From RYN-122 sp963761655 (lineage in GTDB: Bacteria > Actinomycetota > Actinomycetes > Mycobacteriales > SCTD01): 64,000 bases of DNA. Shown here piece after piece: positions 55,180 through 62,436 of this stretch (position 1 is its first letter; the number at the start of each line of letters is the position of its first letter). The notes beneath the pieces were generated by a model, which searched no databases, was not told where the DNA came from, and saw nothing but the letters and a program-made list of their open reading frames with translations. Made by a program: the position numbers and the translations under genes. Where the stretch lies: the NCBI GenBank assembly GCA_963761655.1, contig CAVXHI010000008.1, positions 62,001 through 126,000 of the forward strand, read 5' to 3'.

Positions 55180-55653
55180 GTGTCGCTGAGGGACCGCCTC
55201 GCCGGCCTGTCCGCCTTCTCCCTCGGCTTCGTCCTGGTCTGCCTGCTGCAGGCGGGGCTGGACGAGGTCGACCCGACGTCGGGGCAGGTGGAGCGGGTGC
55301 TCGACCTGCTGCTGCTCGCCTTCGCCGTCAGCGGCGTCGTGGCGGGGCTGGCCCGCGAGCCCGAGCCGGTCCAGCCCGGCACGGCGCTCACCGGGTTCCT
55401 GCTGCGCGCCGGCCTCGTCGCCGCCACCGCCGTCCTCGCCGCGCTGCTCCTCGGGGGCGCGCGGGTGAACCGGCTGGGCGACCTCGCGTTCGTCGTCGCG
55501 CTGCTGCTGGTGGCCCTGACCACCGTCCCGTACTCGCACGACCGCAGCAGCCGCCCCGACGTCCTGCTCGCCCGGTTCGCCGTCCCCGCGGGGCTGGTCG
55601 TGCTGGCCCTGAGCCTGCCGGTCGTGGTCGCCCGCCTCGCGGACCTGCGCTGA
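55180..55653 (+). CDS. Hypothetical four-TM membrane protein
   Basis: 157 aa with about four hydrophobic segments (LSAFSLGFVLVCLLQAGL, VLDLLLLAFAVSGVVAGLA, LRAGLVAATAVLAALLLGGA, and a C-terminal LVVLALSLPVVVARLA). I recognise no family. GTG start 10 bases after the VWA gene; likely cotranscribed. Confidence 0.55.
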   Translation: MSLRDRLAGLSAFSLGFVLVCLLQAGLDEVDPTSGQVERVLDLLLLAFAVSGVVAGLAREPEPVQPGTALTGFLLRAGLVAATAVLAALLLGGARVNRLGDLAFVVALLLVALTTVPYSHDRSSRPDVLLARFAVPAGLVVLALSLPVVVARLADLR

Positions 55654-55663
55654 CCGCCCCCGC

Positions 55664-55669
55664 TAGGGT
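55664..55669 (+). promoter_or_regulatory. Leaderless -10 box (TAGGGT) of nadD
   Basis: TAGGGT lies 7 nt before GTG 55677. Confidence 0.5.
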
Positions 55670-55676
55670 CGCGCGC

Positions 55677-56264
55677 GTGGGCAGGCGGATCGGGGTCATG
55701 GGCGGGACCTTCGACCCCGTGCACCACGGGCACCTGTCGGCGGCGTCGGAGGTGCAGGCCCGCTACGAGCTCGACGAGGTCGTGTTCGTCCCGACCGGCC
55801 AGCCGTGGCAGAAGGCCGCGCGGCAGGTCAGCCCGGCCGAGGACCGCTACCTCATGACGGTGGTCGCGACGGCGTCGAACAAGCGCTTCTCGGTCAGCCG
55901 CACCGACGTCGACCGCCCCGGCCCGACGTACACGATCGACACCCTGCGCGACCTCCGGACCGCCTACGGCGACGACGCCGAGCTGTTCTTCATCACCGGT
56001 GCGGACGCCCTGTCGGCGATCCTCGGCTGGCGGTCGGCGTCGGAGCTGTTCGCCCTGGCCCACTTCGTCGGCGTCAGCCGCCCCGGCTACGGCCCCGTCG
56101 ACGTCTCCTCCTTCCCCGACGGCGCCGTCACGCTGCTCGAGGTCCCCGCGCTCGCCATCAGCTCGAGCGCCTGTCGCGACCGCATCGGGCAGGGCCTGCC
56201 CGTCTGGTACCTCGTGCCGGACGGCGTCGTGCAGTACATCGACAAGCGCGGGCTCTACCGGTGA
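55677..56264 (+). CDS. nadD: Nicotinate-nucleotide adenylyltransferase
   Basis: 195 aa. Nucleotidyltransferase motif IGVMGGTFDPVHHGHLSAASEV near the N-terminus and the C-terminal ISSSACRDRIGQGLPVWYLVPDGVVQYIDKRGLY (the SxTxxR-like ISSSACR). It makes nicotinic acid adenine dinucleotide from NaMN and ATP. Stop overlaps the LCP gene GTG. The nadD-LCP-rsfS order is typical of actinobacteria. Confidence 0.95.
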   Translation: MGRRIGVMGGTFDPVHHGHLSAASEVQARYELDEVVFVPTGQPWQKAARQVSPAEDRYLMTVVATASNKRFSVSRTDVDRPGPTYTIDTLRDLRTAYGDDAELFFITGADALSAILGWRSASELFALAHFVGVSRPGYGPVDVSSFPDGAVTLLEVPALAISSSACRDRIGQGLPVWYLVPDGVVQYIDKRGLYR

Positions 56265-57469
56265 GCGAGCTCCTCGAGGGCAGCGAGGGGCGCCGGACCG
56301 CGCTGCGGCGCCAGCGCCGTCGACGTCGTCGGCAGCTGGTCGCGCTCGCGCTCGCCGTCCTGGTGGCCCTGACGGTCGCCCTCACCGTGCAGTTCGCGCG
56401 TGGCGGCTCGATCGCGCCCCCGCCCGTCGCCGCGCAGCAGCGCACGCAGCGCACCCTGCTGTTCCAGGTCCAGGCCCCCAACGGTGACGCCGTCGCGACC
56501 GCCCTGCTCGCCGACGACCCCGCCTCGCGCTCCGGCGCCGTCGTGCTCGTGCCCCGCCAGACGATCGTGACCGTGCCGGGGTCGGGCTCGCTGACCGTCT
56601 CGCGGGCGCTGCGGACCGTGTCGCCGGAAGGCTCGCGTGCCGCCGTCGCGGACGCCCTCGGGGTGTACGTCGACGACGGGTGGGTGGTCGACCAGCCGGC
56701 GCTCGCTCGGCTGGTCGACCTGCTGGGCGGCATCGCGGTCGACGTCGACGTGCCCGTGCTGCGGGCGGGTGTGCTGTACCTGCAGCCCGGCTCGCAGCGG
56801 CTGGACGGGCAGCACGCGCTCGTCTACCTGGCCTACCTCGCCGCCGGGGAGCAGGAGCAGGCGCGGCTGGCCCGGGTGCAGCAGGTGCTCGACGCACTGC
56901 TCGCCGAGCTGCCCGCGACCGCCCCCGACACCGCGCCGTTCCTCGCCCAGCTGGGCCCCCGGTCGATCGCCACCCTGCCGGTCGGTGAGCTGGCCGAGCG
57001 CCTCGTCGGGCTGGAGCAGGCCGACGCCGGCTCGTCCCTGCAGTACGACAGCCTCCCCGTCGTCCCGATCGACACCGGGGCCGGCGGCGGCGAGGGCTCG
57101 TTCCGCATCGACGCCGAGGCGACCCGGGTCGTCGTCGACCGGCTGCTCGCCGGGTCGGTCCCGCCCGGGTCGCGCGACGCCGGCAACCGCGTCCTCGTGC
57201 TGAACGGCGTCGGGACCCCCGGCCTCGGCGAGCAGGTCCGCGCCAAGCTCGCCCCGAAGGGCTTCGCCTTCGTCGGCTCCCGCAACGCCGCCCGGTTCGG
57301 GTACGCCCGCACGCAGGTGCTCGTGCCGGAGGCGACGGTCGAGGCGCAGGCGCTCGGCGCCCGGGTCGCGCAGGCGCTGGGGCTCACCGAGGACGCCGTC
57401 CGCAGCACCGACCAGCTCGGCTCGGTGGCCGACGTCATCGTGCTCGTGGGAGCCGACTTCCGGCCCTGA
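56261..57469 (+). CDS. LCP (LytR-CpsA-Psr) family protein with LytR_C domain
   Basis: 402 aa. Basic N-terminus and one membrane segment (QLVALALAVLVALTVALTVQF), then a degenerate LCP domain (SGAVVLVPRQTIVTVPGSGSLTV, LVDLLGGIAVDVDVPVLRAG, LQPGSQRLDGQHALVYLAYL) and a C-terminal LytR_C domain (NRVLVLNGVGTPGLGEQVRAKLAPKGFAFVGSRNAARFGYARTQVLV). LCP enzymes attach wall polymers to peptidoglycan; several of the usual Arg/Asp residues are hard to find here, so a binding rather than catalytic role is possible. GTG 56261 overlaps the nadD stop. Confidence 0.78.
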   Translation: MSELLEGSEGRRTALRRQRRRRRRQLVALALAVLVALTVALTVQFARGGSIAPPPVAAQQRTQRTLLFQVQAPNGDAVATALLADDPASRSGAVVLVPRQTIVTVPGSGSLTVSRALRTVSPEGSRAAVADALGVYVDDGWVVDQPALARLVDLLGGIAVDVDVPVLRAGVLYLQPGSQRLDGQHALVYLAYLAAGEQEQARLARVQQVLDALLAELPATAPDTAPFLAQLGPRSIATLPVGELAERLVGLEQADAGSSLQYDSLPVVPIDTGAGGGEGSFRIDAEATRVVVDRLLAGSVPPGSRDAGNRVLVLNGVGTPGLGEQVRAKLAPKGFAFVGSRNAARFGYARTQVLVPEATVEAQALGARVAQALGLTEDAVRSTDQLGSVADVIVLVGADFRP

Positions 57470-57479
57470 CCACGGCGCC

Positions 57480-57485
57480 TAGACT
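57480..57485 (+). promoter_or_regulatory. Leaderless -10 box (TAGACT) of rsfS
   Basis: TAGACT lies 7 nt before ATG 57493. Confidence 0.5.
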
Positions 57486-57492
57486 CGAGAGC

Positions 57493-57885
57493 ATGTCTGC
57501 CTCTGAGCGCGCGGTCGAGCTGGGACTGGCCGCTGCACAGGCGGCCGCCGACAAGCTGGCCAGCGACATCCTCCTGCTCGACGTCAGCGAGCAGCTCGTC
57601 ATCACCGACGTCTTCCTGCTCGCCTCCGCCCCCAGCGACCGCCAGGTCAAGGCCGTCGTCGACGAGATCGAGGACCGGCTGCGCGAGCTCGGCGCCAAGC
57701 CGGTCCGCCGCGAGGGCCAGCAGGAGGCCCGCTGGGTGCTCCTCGACTTCGCCGAGATCGTCGTCCACGTGCAGCACGAGGAGGAGCGGGTGTTCTACGC
57801 CCTCGAGCGGCTCTGGAAGGACTGCCCGACCATCCCGTTCGTCGACCGCGACGAGCTCCGCGCCCGGGCTGCGGCCTCCTCCTGA
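57493..57885 (+). CDS. rsfS: Ribosomal silencing factor RsfS
   Basis: 130 aa. Conserved LASDILLLDVSEQLVITDVFLLASAPSDRQVKAVVDEIEDRL and EARWVLLDFAEIVVHVQHEEERVFYALERLWKDCP. It binds L14 and blocks subunit joining in starvation. Its TGA overlaps the presumed CTG start of the following phosphatase gene. Confidence 0.95.
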   Translation: MSASERAVELGLAAAQAAADKLASDILLLDVSEQLVITDVFLLASAPSDRQVKAVVDEIEDRLRELGAKPVRREGQQEARWVLLDFAEIVVHVQHEEERVFYALERLWKDCPTIPFVDRDELRARAAASS

Positions 57886-58478
57886 CCGAGCCGCCTCGCC
57901 GGGTCGTCCTGCTGCGGCACGGCCAGACCGGCTACAATGCCTCCGGCCGCATCCAGGGCCAGCTCGACGTCGACCTCGACGACGTCGGCCGGGCCCAGGC
58001 GGAGGCCGCCGCCCCGCTGGTGTCCGCGCTGGAGCCGTCCGTCGTCGTCAGCAGCGACCTGGCCCGGGCTCGCGACACGGCTGGTGCCCTCGGGCTCCCG
58101 GTGACGCTCGACCCGCGCCTGCGCGAGCTCCACCTCGGCGCCTGGCAGGGCCTGACGTCGGCCGAGGCGGCCGCGCGGTTCCCCGAGGAGCACGCTGCGT
58201 GGCGGGCCGGCGTCGACGTGCCGCGCGGCGGCGGGGAGACCTACGCGCAGGCCGGTCTCCGGGCGGCGGAGTGCGTCCTCGAGCTGCTCCCGCAGACCGG
58301 CACCCTGCTGGCCGTCACGCACGGCGGGACCGCCCGGGCCGCCGTCGCCGCGCTGCTCGGGCTGCCGACGTCGGACTGGCTGTCGCCGCTCGGCAACGCC
58401 CGGTGGTCGGTGCTCGTGGAGGCCCGGCGCGGGTGGCGGCTGGAGAAGCACGACCACGGCGCGTTGCCTGTAGGGTGA
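57882..58478 (+). CDS. Histidine phosphatase (phosphoglycerate mutase-like), probable CTG start
   Basis: Branch with RHG motif VVLLRHGQTGYNASGRIQGQLDVDLDDVG near residues 8-36, SDLARARDTAGAL, ELHLGAWQGLTSAEAAARFP, and the second His in LLAVTHGGTARAAVAALLGL. No ATG, GTG or TTG lies between the end of rsfS and the RHG motif in this frame; the first possible start is CTG 57882, which overlaps the rsfS TGA as CTGA. The next GTG (58020) would remove the active site. Translational coupling to rsfS is the likely explanation. Substrate unknown. Confidence 0.8.
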   Translation: MTEPPRRVVLLRHGQTGYNASGRIQGQLDVDLDDVGRAQAEAAAPLVSALEPSVVVSSDLARARDTAGALGLPVTLDPRLRELHLGAWQGLTSAEAAARFPEEHAAWRAGVDVPRGGGETYAQAGLRAAECVLELLPQTGTLLAVTHGGTARAAVAALLGLPTSDWLSPLGNARWSVLVEARRGWRLEKHDHGALPVG

Positions 58479-58503
58479 TCCCCGCCCTGCACGTCGGGGC
58501 AGC

Positions 58504-58576
58504 GGGGCTGTGGCGCAGCTGGTAGCGCACCACACTGGCAGTGTGGGGGTCAGGGGTTCGAGTCCCCTCAGCTCCA
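58504..58576 (+). tRNA. tRNA-Ala (anticodon GGC)
   Basis: Acceptor GGGGCTG pairs with CAGCTCC (one G-U), D-arm GGCGCAGCTGGTAGCGC, anticodon arm CCACA-CTGGCAG-TGTGG giving GGC, T-arm AGGGGTTCGAGTCCCCT. CCA not encoded. Its 3' end borders the second integrase, so it is the presumed attachment site of a second element. Confidence 0.92.
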
Positions 58577-58587
58577 CCCGTCTGACC

Positions 58588-58616
58588 AGGGCTTTCTCTC
58601 TCAGAGAGGAAGCCCT
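58588..58616 (+). terminator. Hairpin after tRNA-Ala
   Basis: AGGGCTTtCTCTCT and AGAGgAAGCCCT form a near-perfect stem around a 3-base loop. It could end tRNA transcription or be part of the attachment region. Confidence 0.5.
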
Positions 58617-58626
58617 GAGTCGTCTC

Positions 58627-58655
58627 TGGTGCCACTCTGGTTGCAACTGGTGCCA
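58627..58655 (+). repeat. Three helically spaced TGGTGCCA-type repeats beside the integrase
   Basis: TGGTGCCA at 58627-58634 and 58648-58655, with the variant TGGTTGCA at 58638-58645, giving 11- and 10-bp steps. They lie between tRNA-Ala and the integrase stop and look like integrase-binding sites. Confidence 0.45.
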
Positions 58656-58671
58656 CCGGCCGTCGCGGGGC

Positions 58672-59814
58672 TCAGCCCCAGAGGGTGTCTCCCATGCGGT
58701 CGGCGGCCTCTTGGGCCAGCGCCGGCATCACGTGCTGGTAGGTGTCGGTCGTGGTCCGCATCTGGGAGTGGCCGAGCAGATCCATGACCACACGGGGGTG
58801 CACGCCGGCTGTCAGCAGCAGGGTGGCGGCGGTGTGGCGGCCGTCGTGGAGCCGGACGTCGCGGACGTCCGCCTTCCTCAGGAGCGCCTTCCAGGCGTCG
58901 TAGTCGGTGTGCCGGTCGACCGGCCGGCCGGTGGGCCGGGCGAACACCAGGTCGTGGTCCTCCCACAGCGAGCCGGCGAGCTCGCGCTCGGTCGCCTGCG
59001 CGTCCCGCTGCTGGCGCAAGGCCTCCACGAGCTGGCGGGGCAGCACGAGGGTGCGGCGGCTCCGCTCGGACTTCGGCTCCTCGTAGACCAGGCCCTTGCC
59101 CGCGACCCGGTGCAGGCCCCGCCGGACGCTGAGGGTCCCGCGGGTGAGGTCGATGTCGGCCCAGCGCAGGCCGAGCGCCTCTGACTGCCGCAGCCCGAGT
59201 GCCAGTGCGACGGTCCACCGCGCCGCGTTGCGCTCCGTGGCGGCCGCCGTCATCACCCGGCGGGCTTCGTCGGCGGACAGCGGCAACGCGGTCTCCGGAC
59301 GCCTCAGCTGTGGTGCGTCGACGAGGACCGCGACGTTGCGGCCCACCCGGCCTCGTTGCTGGGCGACCTTCAGAGCCCGGCTGAGCACCCGGTGCACGCG
59401 CAGGACGGTGCTCGAGGACAGCTGCTCGCCCAGCAAGCCGTAGAGCCGCTCCAGGTGCTCGGGCTGGAGCCGATCCAGGCGGTGGTGGCCGATGCCCGGC
59501 ACCAGGTGCATGCGCAGGATGCTCCGGTAGCTCTCCAGTGTCCGCGGCCGCACCCGGCGGGAGGCGATGTGCTCCAGCCAGTGCTCCAGCCACGCCCCGA
59601 CGGTCAGCGTCTGGCCCGCTGCCTGGGCGGTGCCGGCGTCACGCTTCTCCTCCAGCGCGCGGACCTTGGCGACCACGTCCGCGCGGCGCTTGCCGGTCAC
59701 GTGCCGGCGGTCGCGGTGGCCGTTCTCCTTGAGGCCCATCGACACGTAGCCGTGCCAGCGTCCCGCGTCGTCCTTGTGGATCGAGGACTCGCCGTTGGCG
59801 GCCTTGTCGGACAT
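58672..59814 (-). CDS. Tyrosine site-specific integrase of the tRNA-Ala element
   Basis: 380 aa, one clean frame. N-terminal arm/SAM-like part (GESSIHKDDAGRWHGYVSMGLKENGHRDRRHVTGKRRADVVAKV), catalytic Arg in LGLRQSEALGLRW, HDGRHTAATLLL, and Tyr in TDTYQHVMPALA. It resembles the integrase at 18235 in several segments (RQSEALGL, the H-D-x-R-H-T-A box) but the two are clearly diverged. ATG 59812-59814. It reads toward the tRNA. Confidence 0.92.
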   Translation of the reverse strand: MSDKAANGESSIHKDDAGRWHGYVSMGLKENGHRDRRHVTGKRRADVVAKVRALEEKRDAGTAQAAGQTLTVGAWLEHWLEHIASRRVRPRTLESYRSILRMHLVPGIGHHRLDRLQPEHLERLYGLLGEQLSSSTVLRVHRVLSRALKVAQQRGRVGRNVAVLVDAPQLRRPETALPLSADEARRVMTAAATERNAARWTVALALGLRQSEALGLRWADIDLTRGTLSVRRGLHRVAGKGLVYEEPKSERSRRTLVLPRQLVEALRQQRDAQATERELAGSLWEDHDLVFARPTGRPVDRHTDYDAWKALLRKADVRDVRLHDGRHTAATLLLTAGVHPRVVMDLLGHSQMRTTTDTYQHVMPALAQEAADRMGDTLWG

Positions 59815-59956
59815 CGCTCGCGCCTCCGCTCGACGGCCCGTCGACGAGGTGGTCGGGGGCACGTGTGCCGGGCAGCCTCTGACGGGCCAACCGGACTGCG
59901 ACGACGGCCGAGCGTGGCTGGGGACAAGTTCCGCTGTGGACGACCCGCTCCCGTTG

Positions 59957-59977
59957 TGTACGCACAAAAGGCGTACA
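59957..59977 (+). promoter_or_regulatory. Operator/promoter of the DUF1778-GNAT module
   Basis: Inverted repeat TGTACGC-7 nt-GCGTACA overlaps a -10 box (TACAGT, 59974-59979) placed 6 nt before ATG 59986. This is the expected site for autorepression by the ribbon-helix-helix antitoxin, on a leaderless promoter. Confidence 0.6.
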
Positions 59978-59985
59978 GTGGCGGA

Positions 59986-60264
59986 ATGCCCAAGGACGCA
60001 CGTCTCGCGGTCCGTCTCGACGAGCGCCAGCTCGACCAGATCCGGCAGGCGGCGACCACCACGGGCCAGACTGTCAGCGACTTCGCGGTCAGGACCCTGA
60101 CCGCGGAGGCGGCACACGTGCTGGCCGACCGCCGCGTCTTCGCCCTTGGCGACGAGGAGTGGGCTGCGCTGAACGAGATCCTCGACCGACCCGTCCAGCA
60201 CAAGGGCACCCTCGAGCGGCTGATGTCGGCACCGTCGCCCTTCGCCCCTCCCGCAGAGGCGTGA
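59986..60264 (+). CDS. DUF1778 (TacA-like) antitoxin
   Basis: 92 aa. Ribbon-helix-helix N-terminus DARLAVRLDERQLDQIRQAATTTGQTVSDFAVRTLTAEAAHVLAD, then the toxin-neutralising tail with FALGDEEWAALNEILDRPV. It binds its own operator and the GNAT toxin. ATG 59986; its stop overlaps the toxin GTG. Confidence 0.87.
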   Translation: MPKDARLAVRLDERQLDQIRQAATTTGQTVSDFAVRTLTAEAAHVLADRRVFALGDEEWAALNEILDRPVQHKGTLERLMSAPSPFAPPAEA

Positions 60265-60770
60265 GCGAGCCGCGTCGGAACGCCCCGGTCCTGCTCGAGC
60301 CGAAGCGGCACCAGCGGTCCGCCTTCCAGTCCGGCAACGCTGAGCTCGACAAGTGGATGCGCCGGTACGCGAACCAGTCCCAGGCCGCCGGGACGACGCG
60401 GGTCTTCGTCGCCACGCCAGTCCGCGAGCCCGCCGTCATCGCTGGCTTCTACAGCCTCCACCTCGGCGCCATCGAGCGGCGCCGGGCCTCCGCTGCGGCT
60501 GCCCAGCGTGCCCCGGACCCGGTCCCGGCGGTCGTGATGGGTCGGCTCGCGGTCGACGATCGCTTCGCCGGTCAGGGGCTCGGGGCAGGCTTGCTGCGAG
60601 ACGCGCTCGAGCGCACCCTGCTCGTGGCTGCTCACGCCGGCGCCCGGGTGTTCCTCGCGCATGCCAAGGACGAGCAGGCCAAGAGCTTCTACGCGCACCA
60701 CGGGTTCGAGGCCAGCCCCGTCGACCCGCTCACGCTCATTCTTCTCGTGCAGGACATCCCGCGGCCCTGA
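60261..60770 (+). CDS. GNAT acetyltransferase toxin (TacT/AtaT-like)
   Basis: 169 aa. FQSGNAELDKWMRRYANQSQAAGTTRVFVA at the N-terminus, PAVVMGRLAVDDRFAGQGLGAGLLRDAL for the acetyl-CoA loop (QGLGAG), and KSFYAHHGFEASPVDPLTLIL with the usual Tyr and terminal region. Family members acetylate aminoacyl-tRNA and stop translation. GTG 60261 overlaps the antitoxin stop. Frame intact, so the module is likely functional. Confidence 0.87.
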   Translation: MSEPRRNAPVLLEPKRHQRSAFQSGNAELDKWMRRYANQSQAAGTTRVFVATPVREPAVIAGFYSLHLGAIERRRASAAAAQRAPDPVPAVVMGRLAVDDRFAGQGLGAGLLRDALERTLLVAAHAGARVFLAHAKDEQAKSFYAHHGFEASPVDPLTLILLVQDIPRP

Positions 60771-61005
60771 CATGCCCTGCTGGGCAGCCACGGAGCTTCT
60801 CAGCCGCCGCGGGACCGAGACAAGACCCTTATAGGGAGTGCCGCGACGTCCGCAGGGCCGTAGATCGCACCCTTCAGGGCCGGCGCAGGAGCGGAGCCCG
60901 CCGCAAGTTCAATCGCACGGACTCCCGCCGATCTGCAGGAGTGCCAGTAGCGCTCAGGGCAGGCAGCGCCGCGTCTTCTGACACCCGTCGATCCGCCCAG
61001 GTTTT

Positions 61006-61022
61006 CGTCATACGATATGACG
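61006..61022 (+). promoter_or_regulatory. Perfect palindromic operator of the RHH antitoxin gene
   Basis: CGTCATA-cga-TATGACG is a perfect 7-bp inverted repeat. It includes a -10-like TACGAT (61011-61016) 6 nt before ATG 61023. It overlaps the upstream ATG 61017, which argues that translation starts at 61023. Confidence 0.6.
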
Positions 61023-61256
61023 ATGAGCAGCGAGGAGCAGATCCAGGCCTGGGCCGCCGAGGCGGAGGACGGCTACGACGTGGAGCAGCTCAAGCGTCGG
61101 GGTCGAGGGCGGCCGGGGCGCGGTGCCGAACCGATGCAGGTCGTGGCGGTCCGGCTTACCGCCGAGGAGATCGAGGCCCTCGACGCAGCTGCCGCGGCGC
61201 GACACATGAGCCGTTCTGAGGCCATCCGGGTCGCCCTTGCACAACTCACTGCGTGA
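61023..61256 (+). CDS. CopG/RHH-type antitoxin
   Basis: 77 aa from ATG 61023 (79 from 61017). Acidic N-terminus SSEEQIQAWAAEAEDGYDVEQLKRRGRGRPGRG, then a ribbon-helix-helix: MQVVAVRLTAEEIEALDAAAAARHMSRSEAIRVALAQL. This order, with a toxin-binding stretch before a C-terminal RHH, fits BrnA-like/RHH antitoxins. A palindromic operator sits on its promoter. Its stop overlaps the toxin GTG at 61253. Confidence 0.75.
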   Translation: MSSEEQIQAWAAEAEDGYDVEQLKRRGRGRPGRGAEPMQVVAVRLTAEEIEALDAAAAARHMSRSEAIRVALAQLTA

Positions 61257-61493
61257 AGGCGCATCCGAGCGCGCTCAAGCACGGCATCAAGGAGTCAGAC
61301 GCGCGTGCAGGCCGCCGAGTGGCCGCTCTGGATCGAGCCGCTGGACGACGGGCCGCCGCAGAGAGAGTTGCGCTTGGGCTTCGACACAACCGGCCGCTTC
61401 CTCGAGACGGTCGTCCTCCGCCTCGAAGGCAACATCGAGTTCGTGATCCACGCGATGCCCTGCCGCAAGAGGTACCTGGACCTGCTTCCATGA
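61253..61493 (+). pseudogene. Small toxin of the RHH module, +1 frameshift
   Basis: Begins GTG 61253: KAHPSALKHGIKESDA, then one extra base near 61304 and continues QAAEWPLWIEPLDDGPPQRELRLGFDTTGRFLETVVLRLEGNIEFVIHAMPCRKRYLDLLP. The joined 79-aa protein has the order H-G-I (start), E-L-x-L-G-x-D-x-x-G-R-x-L-E, and V-I-H-A-M-P-x-R, typical of small RelE/BrnT-like or DUF4258-like toxins. The 62-aa downstream frame alone (GTG 61305) would lack the start. Either inactivated or mis-called by one base. Confidence 0.6.
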
Positions 61494-61764
61494 GCGCGCA
61501 TCCCTGCGGACCGTGAGTGCAGAGCACGCATGTCACTCAGGGTCAGCGCCGGTGCAGATGTAGTGCCGCTTACCTCTCGCGGTCGGCACCGCTTCCCCCG
61601 CCGTTACTGCTCGGACCCACGAGCAGTCGGCGGTGACAAGGGCCCGCTTGCACCAGGCGGGTCTGCGCACCGCGATCGGCGAGAGACGCACGTTCATAGT
61701 GCCCCGCTGCAGGTGGGATCGCCCGCGGCGGCAGCGGGCGGAGGACGTGGCAGAGCCGTACGAC

Positions 61765-62367
61765 TTACTTGTGGCGCATCACGAGCAGGGCGTAGGCCGC
61801 GTAGTCACGGACGATCTCCTCACGCGTGCCTTGGGGGCGCGGCCACTCGGCGGCACGGAAGCCCATGTCAGCGATGGCGCGCAAGGCGCGCTGCGGGTTC
61901 TGGACGTCGAACTCGCCCGCTGAGCGACCGCGCTCGACGACGTCGAGGAACAGGCGGGCGGGCCGGTCTCTGATCGCCAGGACCTCCGGGAGTCGGGCCT
62001 CGTCCAGGTGCTTGAGCTCGTGGGTGAAGACGCGCACGAGCGAGGGGTGGTCGAGCGTCATCCCGACGTGGGCGCGGACGAGGCCGGCGAGTTGTGCCCC
62101 TGGTGACGCCTCGATGTGGGCGGCCTGCAGGCGCTGCGCGTGCTCGATCAGACCGACGCGCACGACCTCGAGGAGCAGGTCCTGCTTGGACGCGACGTGG
62201 GCGTAGACGGACGCAGCCTTGATGCCGAGCTGGTCGGCGAGGTCGCGCACGGAGACGCCGGCGTAGCCGAGCCGCCCGAACAGGAGGACGGCCGCCTCGA
62301 GCAGGCGACGTCGGGAGGCGGACAGCGCGAGCCCGGGTGGCAGAAGCTGCTCGACGTCGTGCGACAC
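61765..62367 (-). CDS. TetR-family transcriptional regulator
   Basis: 200 aa. N-terminal HTH SASRRRLLEAAVLLFGRLGYAGVSVRDLADQLGIKAASVYAHVASKQDLLLEVV, then a helical ligand-binding domain. GTG 62365-62367 is chosen because TAACGT (62375-62380) lies 7 nt upstream as a leaderless -10, next to a perfect 20-bp palindrome. Divergent from the glycoside hydrolase, which it probably controls. Confidence 0.88.
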   Translation of the reverse strand: MSHDVEQLLPPGLALSASRRRLLEAAVLLFGRLGYAGVSVRDLADQLGIKAASVYAHVASKQDLLLEVVRVGLIEHAQRLQAAHIEASPGAQLAGLVRAHVGMTLDHPSLVRVFTHELKHLDEARLPEVLAIRDRPARLFLDVVERGRSAGEFDVQNPQRALRAIADMGFRAAEWPRPQGTREEIVRDYAAYALLVMRHK

Positions 62368-62380
62368 GACAAGTACGTTA

Positions 62381-62400
62381 TGCCTAACGATCGTTAGGCA
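62381..62400. promoter_or_regulatory. Perfect 20-bp palindrome: TetR operator
   Basis: TGCCTAACGATCGTTAGGCA is fully self-complementary. It sits between the divergent TetR gene and the GH2 gene, directly abutting the TetR -10 box, 36 bases before the GH2 ATG. Confidence 0.8.
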
Positions 62401-62436
62401 GCGCCGCTCTCGGTCTGCCGCTGAGCAAGGGCCGTC

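Noticed and set aside
61494..61764. ORF at 61530 as a gene
   Set aside because: Arg/Gly-rich composition, no ribosome-binding site, runs into the antisense of the TetR gene.
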